A stretch of 64,000 nt of DNA from Phenylobacterium zucineum HLK1. GTDB lineage: Bacteria; Pseudomonadota; Alphaproteobacteria; Caulobacterales; Caulobacteraceae. This document shows positions 48,546 through 54,756 of the stretch, one piece after another. Below the pieces are notes generated by a model. That model saw only the letters and a list, made by a program, of their open reading frames with translations. It searched no databases and was not told the origin of the DNA. The translations under genes and the position numbers were made by a program. The DNA lies in assembly GCF_000017265.1 (NCBI RefSeq), contig NC_011144.1, positions 248,001 to 312,000 on the forward strand, read 5' to 3'. Position 1 is the stretch's first letter. Each line of letters starts with the position of its first letter.

Positions 48546-48570
48546 AACGTCCGACTCCGCGTCAGGTTCC
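48546..48570 (-). promoter_or_regulatory. EcfG promoter of nepR-ecfG-phyK
   Basis: Minus strand GGAAC (48570-48566), 16 bases, CGTT (48549-48546). Transcription would begin near 48539, about 50 bases before the nepR ATG. Gives positive autoregulation of the sigma factor together with its anti-sigma factor. Confidence 0.88.
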
Positions 48571-48609
48571 AATACGGCCCGGACAAGATGCGGAAAACCA
48601 GCGGCCAAG

Positions 48610-48634
48610 GGAACCGGTTCCATCGGCTGGCGTT
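48610..48634 (+). promoter_or_regulatory. EcfG promoter of phyR
   Basis: GGAAC (48610-48614), 16 bases, CGTT (48631-48634). The -35 box is half of the palindrome GGAACCGGTTCC (48610-48621); the minus-strand half is followed at 17 bases by GGTT, a weaker match. Leader to phyR about 75 bases. Confidence 0.88.
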
Positions 48635-48716
48635 TTCGGATCATCATGTGCGCCAGGCGGGGGGCCAGCCCTCCGTTCGGGCTGCCGTTTTCTCCGAGAT
48701 ACGGGAGGGGTCACCT

Positions 48717-49517
48717 TTGAGTCTTCTAGCCCGACTGGCGCCGCATCTGCCCTACGTGCGCCGTTACGCCCGCGCGCTGACGGGGGATCAGGCCACCGGC
48801 GACCATTATGTGCGGGTCGCCCTCGAGGCGCTCGCCGCGGGCGAGCGGGTCCTGGAATCCAGCATGACCCCGCGCGTGGCGCTGTACCACGTGTTCCACG
48901 CCATCTGGTGCACCTCGGGCGCCCAGCTCGAGGGGCCGCAGGAAGAGGACGTGTCGGCCGACGACACCACGCGGCGGCTGATGCGCATCGCCCCGCGCTC
49001 GCGCCAGGCCTTCCTGCTCACCGCCCTCGAGGGCTTCACCCCGTCCGAGGCCGCCCAGATCCTGGGCGCCGAGTTCCCCGAGGTCGAGAAGCTGATCGCC
49101 GAGGCCCAGGCCGAGATCGACGCCGAGCTGGCCACCGACGTCCTGATCATCGAGGACGAGCCGGTGATCGCCGCCGACATCGAGGCGCTGGTCAAGGAGC
49201 TGGGCCACACGGTGGTGGACATCGCCGCCACCCGCACCGAGGCGGTGGACGCCGTCGCCCGCAAGACGCCGGGTCTGGTGCTGGCCGACATCCAGCTCGC
49301 CGACGGCTCGTCGGGCATCGACGCGGTGAAGGACATCCTCGCCCGCTACGACGTGCCGGTGATCTTCATCACCGCGTTCCCCGAGCGCCTGCTGACAGGG
49401 GAGCGGCCCGAGCCGACCTTCCTGATCACCAAGCCGTTCCAGCCCGAGACGGTGAAGGCGGCCATCGGCCAGGCGCTGTTCTTCCATCCGCGCAAGGCGA
49501 ACAAACAGGCCGCCTGA
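48717..49517 (+). CDS. phyR: PhyR anti-anti-sigma response regulator
   Basis: 266 residues, the usual PhyR length, from a TTG (48717) eight bases after GGAGG (48704-48708). The N-terminal sigma-like domain (about 1-135: LAPHLPYVRRYARALTGDQ, then LTALEGFTPSEAAQILGAEF) mimics EcfG, and the C-terminal receiver holds phospho-Asp191 (LVLADIQLADGSSGIDAV) and the late Lys in LITKPFQP. Phosphorylation frees the sigma-like domain to sequester NepR. Divergent from nepR. Confidence 0.97.
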   Translation: MSLLARLAPHLPYVRRYARALTGDQATGDHYVRVALEALAAGERVLESSMTPRVALYHVFHAIWCTSGAQLEGPQEEDVSADDTTRRLMRIAPRSRQAFLLTALEGFTPSEAAQILGAEFPEVEKLIAEAQAEIDAELATDVLIIEDEPVIAADIEALVKELGHTVVDIAATRTEAVDAVARKTPGLVLADIQLADGSSGIDAVKDILARYDVPVIFITAFPERLLTGERPEPTFLITKPFQPETVKAAIGQALFFHPRKANKQAA

Positions 49518-49547
49518 TCCCGCGGACGGAACGCTAAGGAAAAAAGA

Positions 49548-49584
49548 GGGCCCCGCTCCTGGCTGGAGCGGGGCCCTTCTTCTT
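49548..49584. terminator. Bidirectional terminator between phyR and the membrane-protein operon
   Basis: Perfect 12-base stem GGGCCCCGCTCC (49548-49559) / GGAGCGGGGCCC (49565-49576), loop TGGCT. TTCTTCTT follows on plus; on minus the stem is followed by CTCTTTTTTCC. It can stop both convergent transcripts. Confidence 0.93.
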
Positions 49585-49609
49585 GGCTGTCCCTCTGGGA
49601 CCTCGCCGA

Positions 49610-49930
49610 TCAGGAGGGGGGCGAGGAGGGGTTGGGCTGCTGGCCGCCGGCCGGGGCCAGGTTGTCGGGGGCGTCGTTGCCTTCCACGGCCGAGTTGATC
49701 GGGGCCGGCTCGGGGGCGGTGAACAGCTCGGACGTCGCCGCCGAGCGGCGGCTGTCGGTGCCGGTGGAGGCCAGGTCGTCGGCCTTCCAGGCGTAGGCGG
49801 CCACGAAGCCCAGGATCACCAGCAGCAGACCGAACACCAGCACCCAAAGGACGTGCCGTCCGGGGCGGCCCTGGCGGGCGCGGGTGGCGCCGACGGTCGG
49901 CCTTGAAGTCTCGCGCGTCGAAAGCGCCAT
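49610..49930 (-). CDS. Small single-pass membrane protein, GSR-linked
   Basis: 106 residues. A basic N-terminus (STRETSRPTVGATRARQGRPGRH), one transmembrane helix (about 28-48, VLWVLVFGLLLVILGFVAAYAW), then a Pro/Ser/Asn-rich exported tail (ending GGQQPNPSSPPS). No family recognised. AAGGAGACCCTC precedes the ATG. Second gene of a two-gene operon behind an EcfG promoter, ten bases after 49941-50168. Confidence 0.75.
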   Translation of the reverse strand: MALSTRETSRPTVGATRARQGRPGRHVLWVLVFGLLLVILGFVAAYAWKADDLASTGTDSRRSAATSELFTAPEPAPINSAVEGNDAPDNLAPAGGQQPNPSSPPS

Positions 49931-49940
49931 GAGGGTCTCC

Positions 49941-50168
49941 TTACTGATAGGGGAAATAGCTGAAGGGGCCGGTTTCGGGGCCGCTCTCGGCGACGGGCGG
50001 CGTCCTGCGCTCGGCGAGCGCGCCGACCACGGCCCCGGCGAGCGCCAGGCCCAGCATGCCGCCCAGCACCGTCCACCGGCCGCGGGCGATCCGCTGGCGA
50101 TGGCTGGGCGTCCGGACCAGCGGCGGGCCGCTGCGGGCGCCGCTTTGGGGGGCGTAGATGTTTCGCAT
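49941..50168 (-). CDS. Small membrane protein, first gene of an EcfG-controlled pair
   Basis: 75 residues from ATG 50166-50168 (MRNIYAPQSG), preferred to an ATG six bases upstream because AGGAAGG is then well spaced. One membrane helix (about 33-52, WTVLGGMLGLALAGAVVGAL) and a short tail ERRTPPVAESGPETGPFSYFPY. Not recognised. An exact EcfG promoter 52-77 bases upstream suggests stress induction together with the downstream 106-residue protein. Confidence 0.75.
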   Translation of the reverse strand: MRNIYAPQSGARSGPPLVRTPSHRQRIARGRWTVLGGMLGLALAGAVVGALAERRTPPVAESGPETGPFSYFPYQ

Positions 50169-50219
50169 GGGCATGGCCCTTCCTCGCGGGCGGGCTCGAA
50201 ACCCCCCGCCAGAGAAGGA

Positions 50220-50245
50220 AACGTGCGGACGGCGAGCGGCGTTCC
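50220..50245 (-). promoter_or_regulatory. EcfG promoter of the two-gene membrane operon
   Basis: Minus strand GGAAC (50245-50241), 17 bases, CGTT (50223-50220). Start would fall near 50212, about 45 bases before the ATG at 50168. Confidence 0.82.
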
Positions 50246-50365
50246 CCGTTCCGGTCAAGCTTGCGAAGATTATGAAATGACTTGAAAATCGGCGCCTGGA
50301 CCGGCAGATTGCGGCTCCGGTTCCCAGCGTCTCCGCCCGGCGTCGGGCGCGGCCTTCAGGCTGGC

Positions 50366-50397
50366 CGAAAAAATCCGAAAAAATTCGAACGGCGCGC
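50366..50397. other. Phased A-tracts upstream of the small-RNA promoter
   Basis: Two A6 runs (50368-50373 and 50378-50383), ten bases apart, in a region otherwise very GC-rich. The spacing equals one helical turn, so the DNA is probably curved. They end 14 bases before the -35 box at 50398 and may help a promoter. The remaining gap from 50246 to 50365 shows no frame or structure I can support. Confidence 0.6.
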
Positions 50398-50422
50398 GGA
50401 ACGCATAGGGCGTCCGGGTGTT
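50398..50422 (+). promoter_or_regulatory. EcfG-like promoter of a candidate small RNA
   Basis: GGAAC (50398-50402), 16 bases, TGTT (50419-50422). One mismatch to the CGTT -10 element; spacing is exact. It is the only recognisable promoter upstream of the structured region at 50430-50551. Confidence is lower than for the seven exact sites. Confidence 0.55.
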
Positions 50423-50429
50423 CTTAGAC

Positions 50430-50551
50430 ATGCGGAGGCGGCGACGCCCCCCCCGACTTGAGACTGGCGAGCATGCCAGTCTGCCGTCTCCGCACCCCTT
50501 TTCTCGATGATGCACACTGGGGCGGGTCCGACGGACCCGCCCCTTCTCTTT
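50430..50551 (+). ncRNA. Candidate stress small RNA (GsrN-like) with C8 tract
   Basis: About 120 bases in a gap without a plausible gene. An 11-base outer stem (GCGGAGGCGGC, 50432-50442, with GCCGTCTCCGC, 50483-50493; one G-U pair) encloses a single-stranded CCCCCCCC (50447-50454) and a perfect 8-base hairpin (AGACTGGC 50461-50468 / GCCAGTCT 50475-50482). It ends in a strong intrinsic terminator (50519-50551). No plus-strand gene ends there, so the terminator needs its own transcript. Caulobacter GsrN is a SigT-controlled RNA with a C-rich target-binding loop; the equivalence is inference. Confidence 0.6.
50519..50551 (+). terminator. Intrinsic terminator of the candidate small RNA
   Basis: GGGGCGGGTCC (50519-50529) pairs perfectly with GGACCCGCCCC (50533-50543), three-base loop, then TTCTCTTT. 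On the minus strand no T-run follows, so it works only on the plus strand. A shortened copy of this hairpin lacking a T-run stands at 50571-50591. Confidence 0.9.
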
Positions 50552-50606
50552 GTGGCGCTTGGCGTCGGGCGGCGGGTCCGGACGACCCGCCATTCCCCTT
50601 GCCCCG

Positions 50607-51056
50607 CTAGGGTCGTTCCAGGTGCAGGGTCACGTCGGCGCGCCGGCGCAGCGGCGCGGCTTGGCCGGCCGGGGTCGTGGCCCCCTGCTGACCCGCCGCC
50701 GCCACCTGGAACTCGGCCGCCGGCAGACGCGCCTGGGCCAGGGCCGCGGTGACCGACTGGGCCCGCTTCTTCGACAGCTCGAGGTTGGCGCTGGGGTCGC
50801 CGGCGGCGTCCGCCAGGCCCAGCACGCTCACCCGCCGCACCGCGCAGCCGCGCGCCTGGGCGGCGGCCTCGGCGATCACCCGTCGCCCCTCGGGGGTCAC
50901 CTCGGCCTGGCCGGGCTCGAAATAGATCTGCACCGTCTGGTCCTCGCAGCGCGGCGGCGCCTTCACCAGCCGATCGCGGGCGTCGCGCACCGTCTGGCAG
51001 CCCGCCAGGGCCACTCCCGCTGCCGCGATCGCCACGATTGTCGCCTTCGTCCCCAT
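50607..51056 (-). CDS. OmpA-family peptidoglycan-associated lipoprotein
   Basis: 149 residues from ATG 51054-51056 (MGTKATIVAI), preferred over an upstream ATG because GGAGGGG is correctly spaced. Signal ends in lipobox LAGC (Cys at about 19). The OmpA-like domain begins at VQIYFEPGQAEVTPEGRRVIAEAA and continues through VSVLGLADAAGDPSANLELSKKRAQSV, where Asp and Arg contact meso-diaminopimelate. Outer-membrane anchor to peptidoglycan. No EcfG promoter seen. Confidence 0.92.
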   Translation of the reverse strand: MGTKATIVAIAAAGVALAGCQTVRDARDRLVKAPPRCEDQTVQIYFEPGQAEVTPEGRRVIAEAAAQARGCAVRRVSVLGLADAAGDPSANLELSKKRAQSVTAALAQARLPAAEFQVAAAGQQGATTPAGQAAPLRRRADVTLHLERP

Positions 51057-51085
51057 CAGCCCCTCCAGTCCTTCCATCCGCACGG

Positions 51086-51114
51086 AAAAGGGCGGCCGGA
51101 AGCTCCGACCGCCC
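51086..51114 (-). terminator. Terminator of the glycine-zipper lipoprotein gene
   Basis: GGGCGG (51090-51095) pairs with CCGCCC (51109-51114), with additional GGA/TCC pairs inside. On the minus strand TTTT follows (51089-51086). Confidence 0.75.
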
Positions 51115-51141
51115 TCGCCGTAGTTCTCAGGCTTGCGCCCG

Positions 51142-51483
51142 TCAGCGGGGCGAGCCGTTCTCCCAGTAATAACGGCCCGTGCCCGGGTCGTAGTAATAGT
51201 ACCGGCCCGCGCGCTCGTCGTAGTACTGGCGGCGGTTCGCCGGCGCCGCGCCGCAGCCGCCGTCTTCGCGGCAGCCCTTCACGGCCCCGGCCACGGCGCC
51301 CACGCCGGCGCCGACCGCAGCGCCCGTGCCGACGCCGACGTCGCCCGACACCGCGCCGATGGCGGCCCCGGTCAGGGCGCCGAGCGCAGCGCCGCCGACG
51401 GCGTTACCTTCGGTGTTCCCAGTGGCGGTGCAGGCGCTGGCCAGCACGCCTGCGCCCGCGAGGGCGATAAGAGGCTTGAGCAT
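51142..51483 (-). CDS. Glycine-zipper lipoprotein with Tyr-rich tail, EcfG-controlled
   Basis: 113 residues from ATG 51481-51483 after AAGGAGAG. Lipobox LASAC (Cys18), then a glycine-zipper domain (GNAVGGAALGALTGAAIGAVSG, then GTGAAVGAGVGAVAGAV, about 28-68). A Cys-rich hinge and a Tyr-rich end (RAGRYYYYDPGTGRYYWENG) follow. Resembles the YMGG/OsmB-like class of stress-related outer-membrane lipoproteins. An exact EcfG promoter lies 37-61 bases upstream. Confidence 0.87.
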   Translation of the reverse strand: MLKPLIALAGAGVLASACTATGNTEGNAVGGAALGALTGAAIGAVSGDVGVGTGAAVGAGVGAVAGAVKGCREDGGCGAAPANRRQYYDERAGRYYYYDPGTGRYYWENGSPR

Positions 51484-51519
51484 TCCTTGGCTCTCCTTAA
51501 CGTGTCCCCCGCCGCACCA

Positions 51520-51544
51520 AACGCATCCCAAGCTTCACAGTTCC
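51520..51544 (-). promoter_or_regulatory. EcfG promoter of the glycine-zipper lipoprotein
   Basis: Minus strand GGAAC (51544-51540), 16 bases, CGTT (51523-51520). Its -35 box is three bases from the -35 box of the opposite promoter. Confidence 0.87.
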
Positions 51545-51547
51545 TCC

Positions 51548-51572
51548 GGAACCAAGCCACGGTCCCGCCGTT
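51548..51572 (+). promoter_or_regulatory. EcfG promoter of the divergent membrane gene
   Basis: GGAAC (51548-51552), 16 bases, CGTT (51569-51572). Back-to-back with the previous promoter across TCC, so one short site could serve both directions. Confidence 0.87.
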
Positions 51573-51630
51573 GCATGGCCGGATCACCCCACGAATGGGC
51601 CCAGACTGGGCCGGAGAGGGAGCCGGAGCG

Positions 51631-51978
51631 GTGGCTGCTCATCCTATCGAAAACGACCCCGCCCGTCGCGAGGCGCTGGACCGCGCCGACCTGCGCGAGG
51701 CCTACGAACGCGGCCGCAGGGACGCGCGGGCGAGCCGCAAGCGCCATCCGGTGCTGATGACCGTCCTCGTCGTCGCGGCCCTGGTGGGCCTGGCGCTGCT
51801 GGCGCTGGCCGCCGTCAACGGCTCGTTCGGCGGCGCGGGCCAGGTGGTGGACCAGAACCTGTCGGTGGCGGCCGAGCGGGCCGAACCCGTCGTGCGCGAC
51901 GCGGCCTCGGACGCCAGCCGGGCGATCAGCGAGGTGACCGACCCCGATGGAGGCCAGGCGCCTGCCGATCCCCGCTGA
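51631..51978 (+). CDS. Single-pass membrane protein, GSR-linked
   Basis: 115 residues from a GTG at 51631 (VAAHPIENDPARREALD) that follows AGGGAGCCGGAG; an in-frame ATG at 51595 would add 12 residues but has no ribosome site. Basic cytoplasmic N-terminus with EAYERGRRDARASRKRHPV, one helix (about 42-62), then a helical exported tail (VAAERAEPVVRDAASDASRAI). Unrecognised. First gene after an exact EcfG promoter, followed by the lipid kinase gene after about 20 bases. Confidence 0.75.
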   Translation: MAAHPIENDPARREALDRADLREAYERGRRDARASRKRHPVLMTVLVVAALVGLALLALAAVNGSFGGAGQVVDQNLSVAAERAEPVVRDAASDASRAISEVTDPDGGQAPADPR

Positions 51979-51997
51979 CGCGGCCGCGAGGGGGCCG

Positions 51998-52864
51998 ATG
52001 ACGGCGATCCGCCGCGTCGAGGTCATCGTCAACGTCGCCTCGGGCAGCGTCGACGCGGACGCCCCTCAGGAGGCCGAGAAGATCCTCGCCGACGCCGGCG
52101 TGAGCGCGAACGTCTGCGCGCCCGCGACGGACGAGCTGGGCGACTGCCTGCGCCGCGCCGTCGACTCCGCGCCCGACCTGCTGGTCGTGCTCGCCGGCGA
52201 CGGCACGGCCCGCGCCGCGGCCGAAATGTGCGGGCCCGAGGGGCCGGTCCTCGCGCCCCTGCCGGGCGGGACGATGAACATGCTGCCGCATGCGGTCTAC
52301 GGCGCCCGGCCGTGGCAGGACGCCCTGACCATCGCCCTCGCCCAGGGCGAGCCGCGGCTGATCGGCGGCGGAGTGGTCGAGGACCACAAGTTCATGGTGG
52401 CGGCGATCCTCGGCTCGCCGGCCCTGTGGGCCCCGGCCCGCGAGGCCGCGCGCTACGGCCGGAAGAAACTGGCCTGGGTCCGCGCCAAGCGGGCCTTCCG
52501 CAGGGCGTTCACCGGCCGGCTCCGCTACGCCCTCGACCAGGGCCCGCGCGAGAAGGCCGAGGCGCTGATCTTCATGTGCCCGACCACGTCGCGGGCGCTG
52601 GCCGACGAGGAGCAGGCGCTGGAAGCGGCCGCGGTCAACGTCAACAACGCCGCCCAGGTCTTCCGCCTGGGGATCAACGCTCTCGTCCGCGACTGGCGCG
52701 ACGACCCCGCGGTCGAGAGCCGGCGCTGCCGCCTGGCGCGGATCTGGTCGGCCCAGGGCGTCCCGGCGGTGCTCGACGGGGAGTCCGTGCGGCTGAAGGC
52801 GGTCACCGAGGTCCGCTACGAGCCGGCGGTCGCCCGCATCCTCGCGATTCCGAAGGACGTCTGA
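51998..52864 (+). CDS. Diacylglycerol kinase-like lipid kinase
   Basis: 288 residues from ATG 51998 (GAGGGGG upstream). DAGK catalytic domain with nucleotide motif LLVVLAGDGTARAAAE and PLPGGTMNMLPHAVYG (GGT-N loop), and a C-terminal beta-sandwich domain. These YegS/DgkB-like enzymes phosphorylate lipids, such as diacylglycerol from membrane turnover. It follows the membrane protein and is followed by the phosphoesterase; all three are probably read from the EcfG promoter at 51548. Confidence 0.9.
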   Translation: MTAIRRVEVIVNVASGSVDADAPQEAEKILADAGVSANVCAPATDELGDCLRRAVDSAPDLLVVLAGDGTARAAAEMCGPEGPVLAPLPGGTMNMLPHAVYGARPWQDALTIALAQGEPRLIGGGVVEDHKFMVAAILGSPALWAPAREAARYGRKKLAWVRAKRAFRRAFTGRLRYALDQGPREKAEALIFMCPTTSRALADEEQALEAAAVNVNNAAQVFRLGINALVRDWRDDPAVESRRCRLARIWSAQGVPAVLDGESVRLKAVTEVRYEPAVARILAIPKDV

Positions 52865-52867
52865 GCC

Positions 52868-53662
52868 GTGACCATCCGGTTGGCGCACCTCTCGGACATC
52901 CATTTCGGAGGCGAGAACCCCGAGGCCGTCGCCGCGGCGGCCGACATGCTGCGCGGCGAGCGCTTCGACCTCGTGGTCGTCTCGGGGGACCTCACCCGCT
53001 ACGGCGAGGCCTGGGAGTTCGAGCAGGCCAAGGCCTGGCTGGACGGCCTGCCCGAGCAGCGGCTGGTGACCCCGGGCAACCACGACGCCCCCTACCTTGC
53101 CTGGGCCGAGCGGATCTTCGCCCCCTTCCGCCGCTTCGAGCGCTGGATCGGCGCCGCCCCGGCCCAGACCTGGCTCGCCCCCGGCGTCGCCGTGCGCGGC
53201 ATCAACACCGCCCGCGGCGCCCAGCCCCGGCTGAACTGGTCCAAGGGCCAGATCGCGCGTCGCCAGGCCGAGGAGGCCGCGGCCTGGTTTGATACGGCGC
53301 CGCCCGACGCCGTCCGGATCGTGGTCGTGCACCATCCGCTGATCGAGATGCTGGGCGGGCCGATGACGGCGAGGGTCTGGGGCGGCGAGGCGGCGGCCGC
53401 GGCGTTCGCCGGGGCCAAGGTGGACCTCGTCCTTTCGGGCCACATCCATGCGCCCTTCACCTGGCCCTACCCCTATGGCGACGGGCGAACCTATGCGGTG
53501 GGCGCGGGCACGCTGTCGGTGCGCGAGCGGGGCGTGCCGCCCGGCTTCAACATCGTCGAGGTGGAGGCGGACTGTTTCCGGGTCACCGCCCTGGCCTGGA
53601 CCGGCTCGCGCTACGAGCCGTTCCGGACCTGGGCGCTCGATCGGCGCGCGGCGGCGCCTTAG
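52868..53662 (+). CDS. Calcineurin-type metallophosphoesterase
   Basis: 264 residues from a GTG three bases after the kinase stop. The five dimetal motifs are in order: DIHFGG, GDLTRYG, GNHD, HHP (VVVHHPLIEM) and GHIHAPF. It resembles cyclic-nucleotide or phospholipid phosphoesterases of the GpdQ/CpdA type. Adjacent to a lipid kinase under an EcfG promoter, so a role in lipid or cyclic-nucleotide turnover under stress is possible; not proven. No signal peptide. Confidence 0.93.
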   Translation: MTIRLAHLSDIHFGGENPEAVAAAADMLRGERFDLVVVSGDLTRYGEAWEFEQAKAWLDGLPEQRLVTPGNHDAPYLAWAERIFAPFRRFERWIGAAPAQTWLAPGVAVRGINTARGAQPRLNWSKGQIARRQAEEAAAWFDTAPPDAVRIVVVHHPLIEMLGGPMTARVWGGEAAAAAFAGAKVDLVLSGHIHAPFTWPYPYGDGRTYAVGAGTLSVRERGVPPGFNIVEVEADCFRVTALAWTGSRYEPFRTWALDRRAAAP

Positions 53663-53671
53663 GCGGGTTCC

Positions 53672-53854
53672 TTAAGGCAGCGGGCCTGCGCCGCGTCCCC
53701 GGACGAAGTGCATCACGATCGAAACCAGGAACAGCACCAGGAAGACGACGAACAGGATCTTGGCGATCTCGACCGCCGCGCCGGCCACCGTCGTGAAGCC
53801 GAGCACGCCGGCGATCAGGGCGACCACCAGGAAGGTCAGGGCCCAACCGAGCAT
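53672..53854 (-). CDS. DUF1328 small membrane protein
   Basis: 60 residues from ATG 53852-53854 ([20 protein letters not shown]). Two membrane helices joined by [22 protein letters not shown], the DUF1328/YtjA signature. Such proteins are induced in stress in several proteobacteria; biochemical role unknown. An exact EcfG promoter lies 43-68 bases upstream. Longer upstream starts (MAQAKL) lack a ribosome site. Confidence 0.93.
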   Translation of the reverse strand: MLGWALTFLVVALIAGVLGFTTVAGAAVEIAKILFVVFLVLFLVSIVMHFVRGRGAGPLP

Positions 53855-53896
53855 GGGACATCTCCAGCACAGGCCCAGCTTGGCCTGCGCCAAGGC

Positions 53897-53922
53897 AACG
53901 CCTCGGCCGCGCCGGATGTTCC
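53897..53922 (-). promoter_or_regulatory. EcfG promoter of the DUF1328 gene
   Basis: Minus strand GGAAC (53922-53918), 17 bases, CGTT (53900-53897). It lies between the stop of the membrane protein gene (53924) and the DUF1328 gene, giving the latter separate control. Confidence 0.82.
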
Positions 53923-53923
53923 G

Positions 53924-54313
53924 CTACTTGGCGTCGGGCTTGGCCGCGTTCCCGGCGATCACCGCGCTGAGGATCGCCGACAGCACGGCCGGATTGCGCA
54001 CGATCAGGGTCACGACCGCGGCGGCCGCGCCGGCGGCCATCAGCGGCCGCTCCTTGGCCATCTGCAGCAGGCGCTCGACGACCGGGACCTCCTCCTGCGC
54101 CTCCTCGGGAGCGGCCTTGCGGGTCGCGAGCCAGGCCACGCCCACGGCGATCCCCGCGAACACGGCCGCGGTCACCGCCGCCCCGCCCGCCGGTCCCAGC
54201 CAGATGCGCGCCAGGGCGTAGACCGCGAAGGCGGCGGCGATCACGCACGCCACGGCCGCGGCGGCCACCGCGGCGAGGGCCGCGGCCAGGCGGAAGAGCC
54301 GGTCGAGGTTCAA
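53924..54313 (-). CDS. Membrane protein, holin-like type
   Basis: 129 residues with two strongly hydrophobic N-terminal helices (about 8-35 and 43-63) and one near the C-terminus (MAAGAAAAVVTLIVRNPAVLSAILSAVIAG, in parts), separated by an acidic segment APEEAQEEVPVVERLLQ. It resembles the phage-holin-superfamily membrane proteins that accompany DUF883 genes. Function unknown. ATGA overlap with the upstream DUF883 gene. Confidence 0.75.
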   Translation of the reverse strand: MNLDRLFRLAAALAAVAAAAVACVIAAAFAVYALARIWLGPAGGAAVTAAVFAGIAVGVAWLATRKAAPEEAQEEVPVVERLLQMAKERPLMAAGAAAAVVTLIVRNPAVLSAILSAVIAGNAAKPDAK

Positions 54314-54615
54314 CGGCGGCTCTGCTGGGCCAGCAGCAGCCCGATCACCACGCCGACGCCGAGCGCCAGGCCGGTGGCGGCCAGCGGGCGGGCGCGGACC
54401 TGCTCGCTGACGTACTCGCCCGCCTCCTCGATCTGCTGGCCGGCGGCGTCGGCGTAGACGCGCGACTGGGCGCGCAGCTGCTCGAGGCCTTCCTGCACGG
54501 CCGCCTCGATGCGTCTGGCCGCGTCGGTCATGACGCGCTGGGCCTCGGCGGAGATCTTGGCCACGTCGTTGGCGGCGGCCTCTTCGGGCGTGGGTTCGGG
54601 GGCCTTGGCGGGCAT
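54310..54615 (-). CDS. DUF883/ElaB-YqjD-like membrane-anchored protein
   Basis: 101 residues. A long amphipathic helix (VAKISAEAQRVMTDAARRIEA, then QEGLEQLRAQSRVYADAAGQQIEEAGEYVSEQVRARP, in parts) leads to a C-terminal membrane anchor (LAATGLALGVGVVIGLLLAQQSRR). This is the ElaB/YqjD pattern; YqjD binds ribosomes at the membrane in stationary phase, but that role is not shown here. Four-base overlap with the holin-like gene. I find no EcfG promoter upstream. Confidence 0.88.
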   Translation of the reverse strand: MPAKAPEPTPEEAAANDVAKISAEAQRVMTDAARRIEAAVQEGLEQLRAQSRVYADAAGQQIEEAGEYVSEQVRARPLAATGLALGVGVVIGLLLAQQSRR

Positions 54616-54756
54616 GGGCGCCTCCCTTCCGGGGCTGGTCTTGGAGAGCTTGGCTTTGGGCCCCTAACCTAGGCGCTTCCGGGCCCCGCGCAAAGGCGGA
54701 CCGGCGTTGCGCCGAAACCGGTCGCGCGGAACGTGTGGTTTGCCTATCTTCGAATC

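Noticed and set aside
50571..50591. Second hairpin GGCGGGT...ACCCGCC after the small-RNA terminator
   Set aside because: No T-run on either strand; looks like a partial copy of the preceding terminator and is not counted as a terminator.
54729..54756. Possible EcfG promoter for the HWE kinase (GGAAC at 54729)
   Set aside because: No CGTT at 16-17 bases; only TTCG/CGAA nearby, and the element would overlap the leader too closely.
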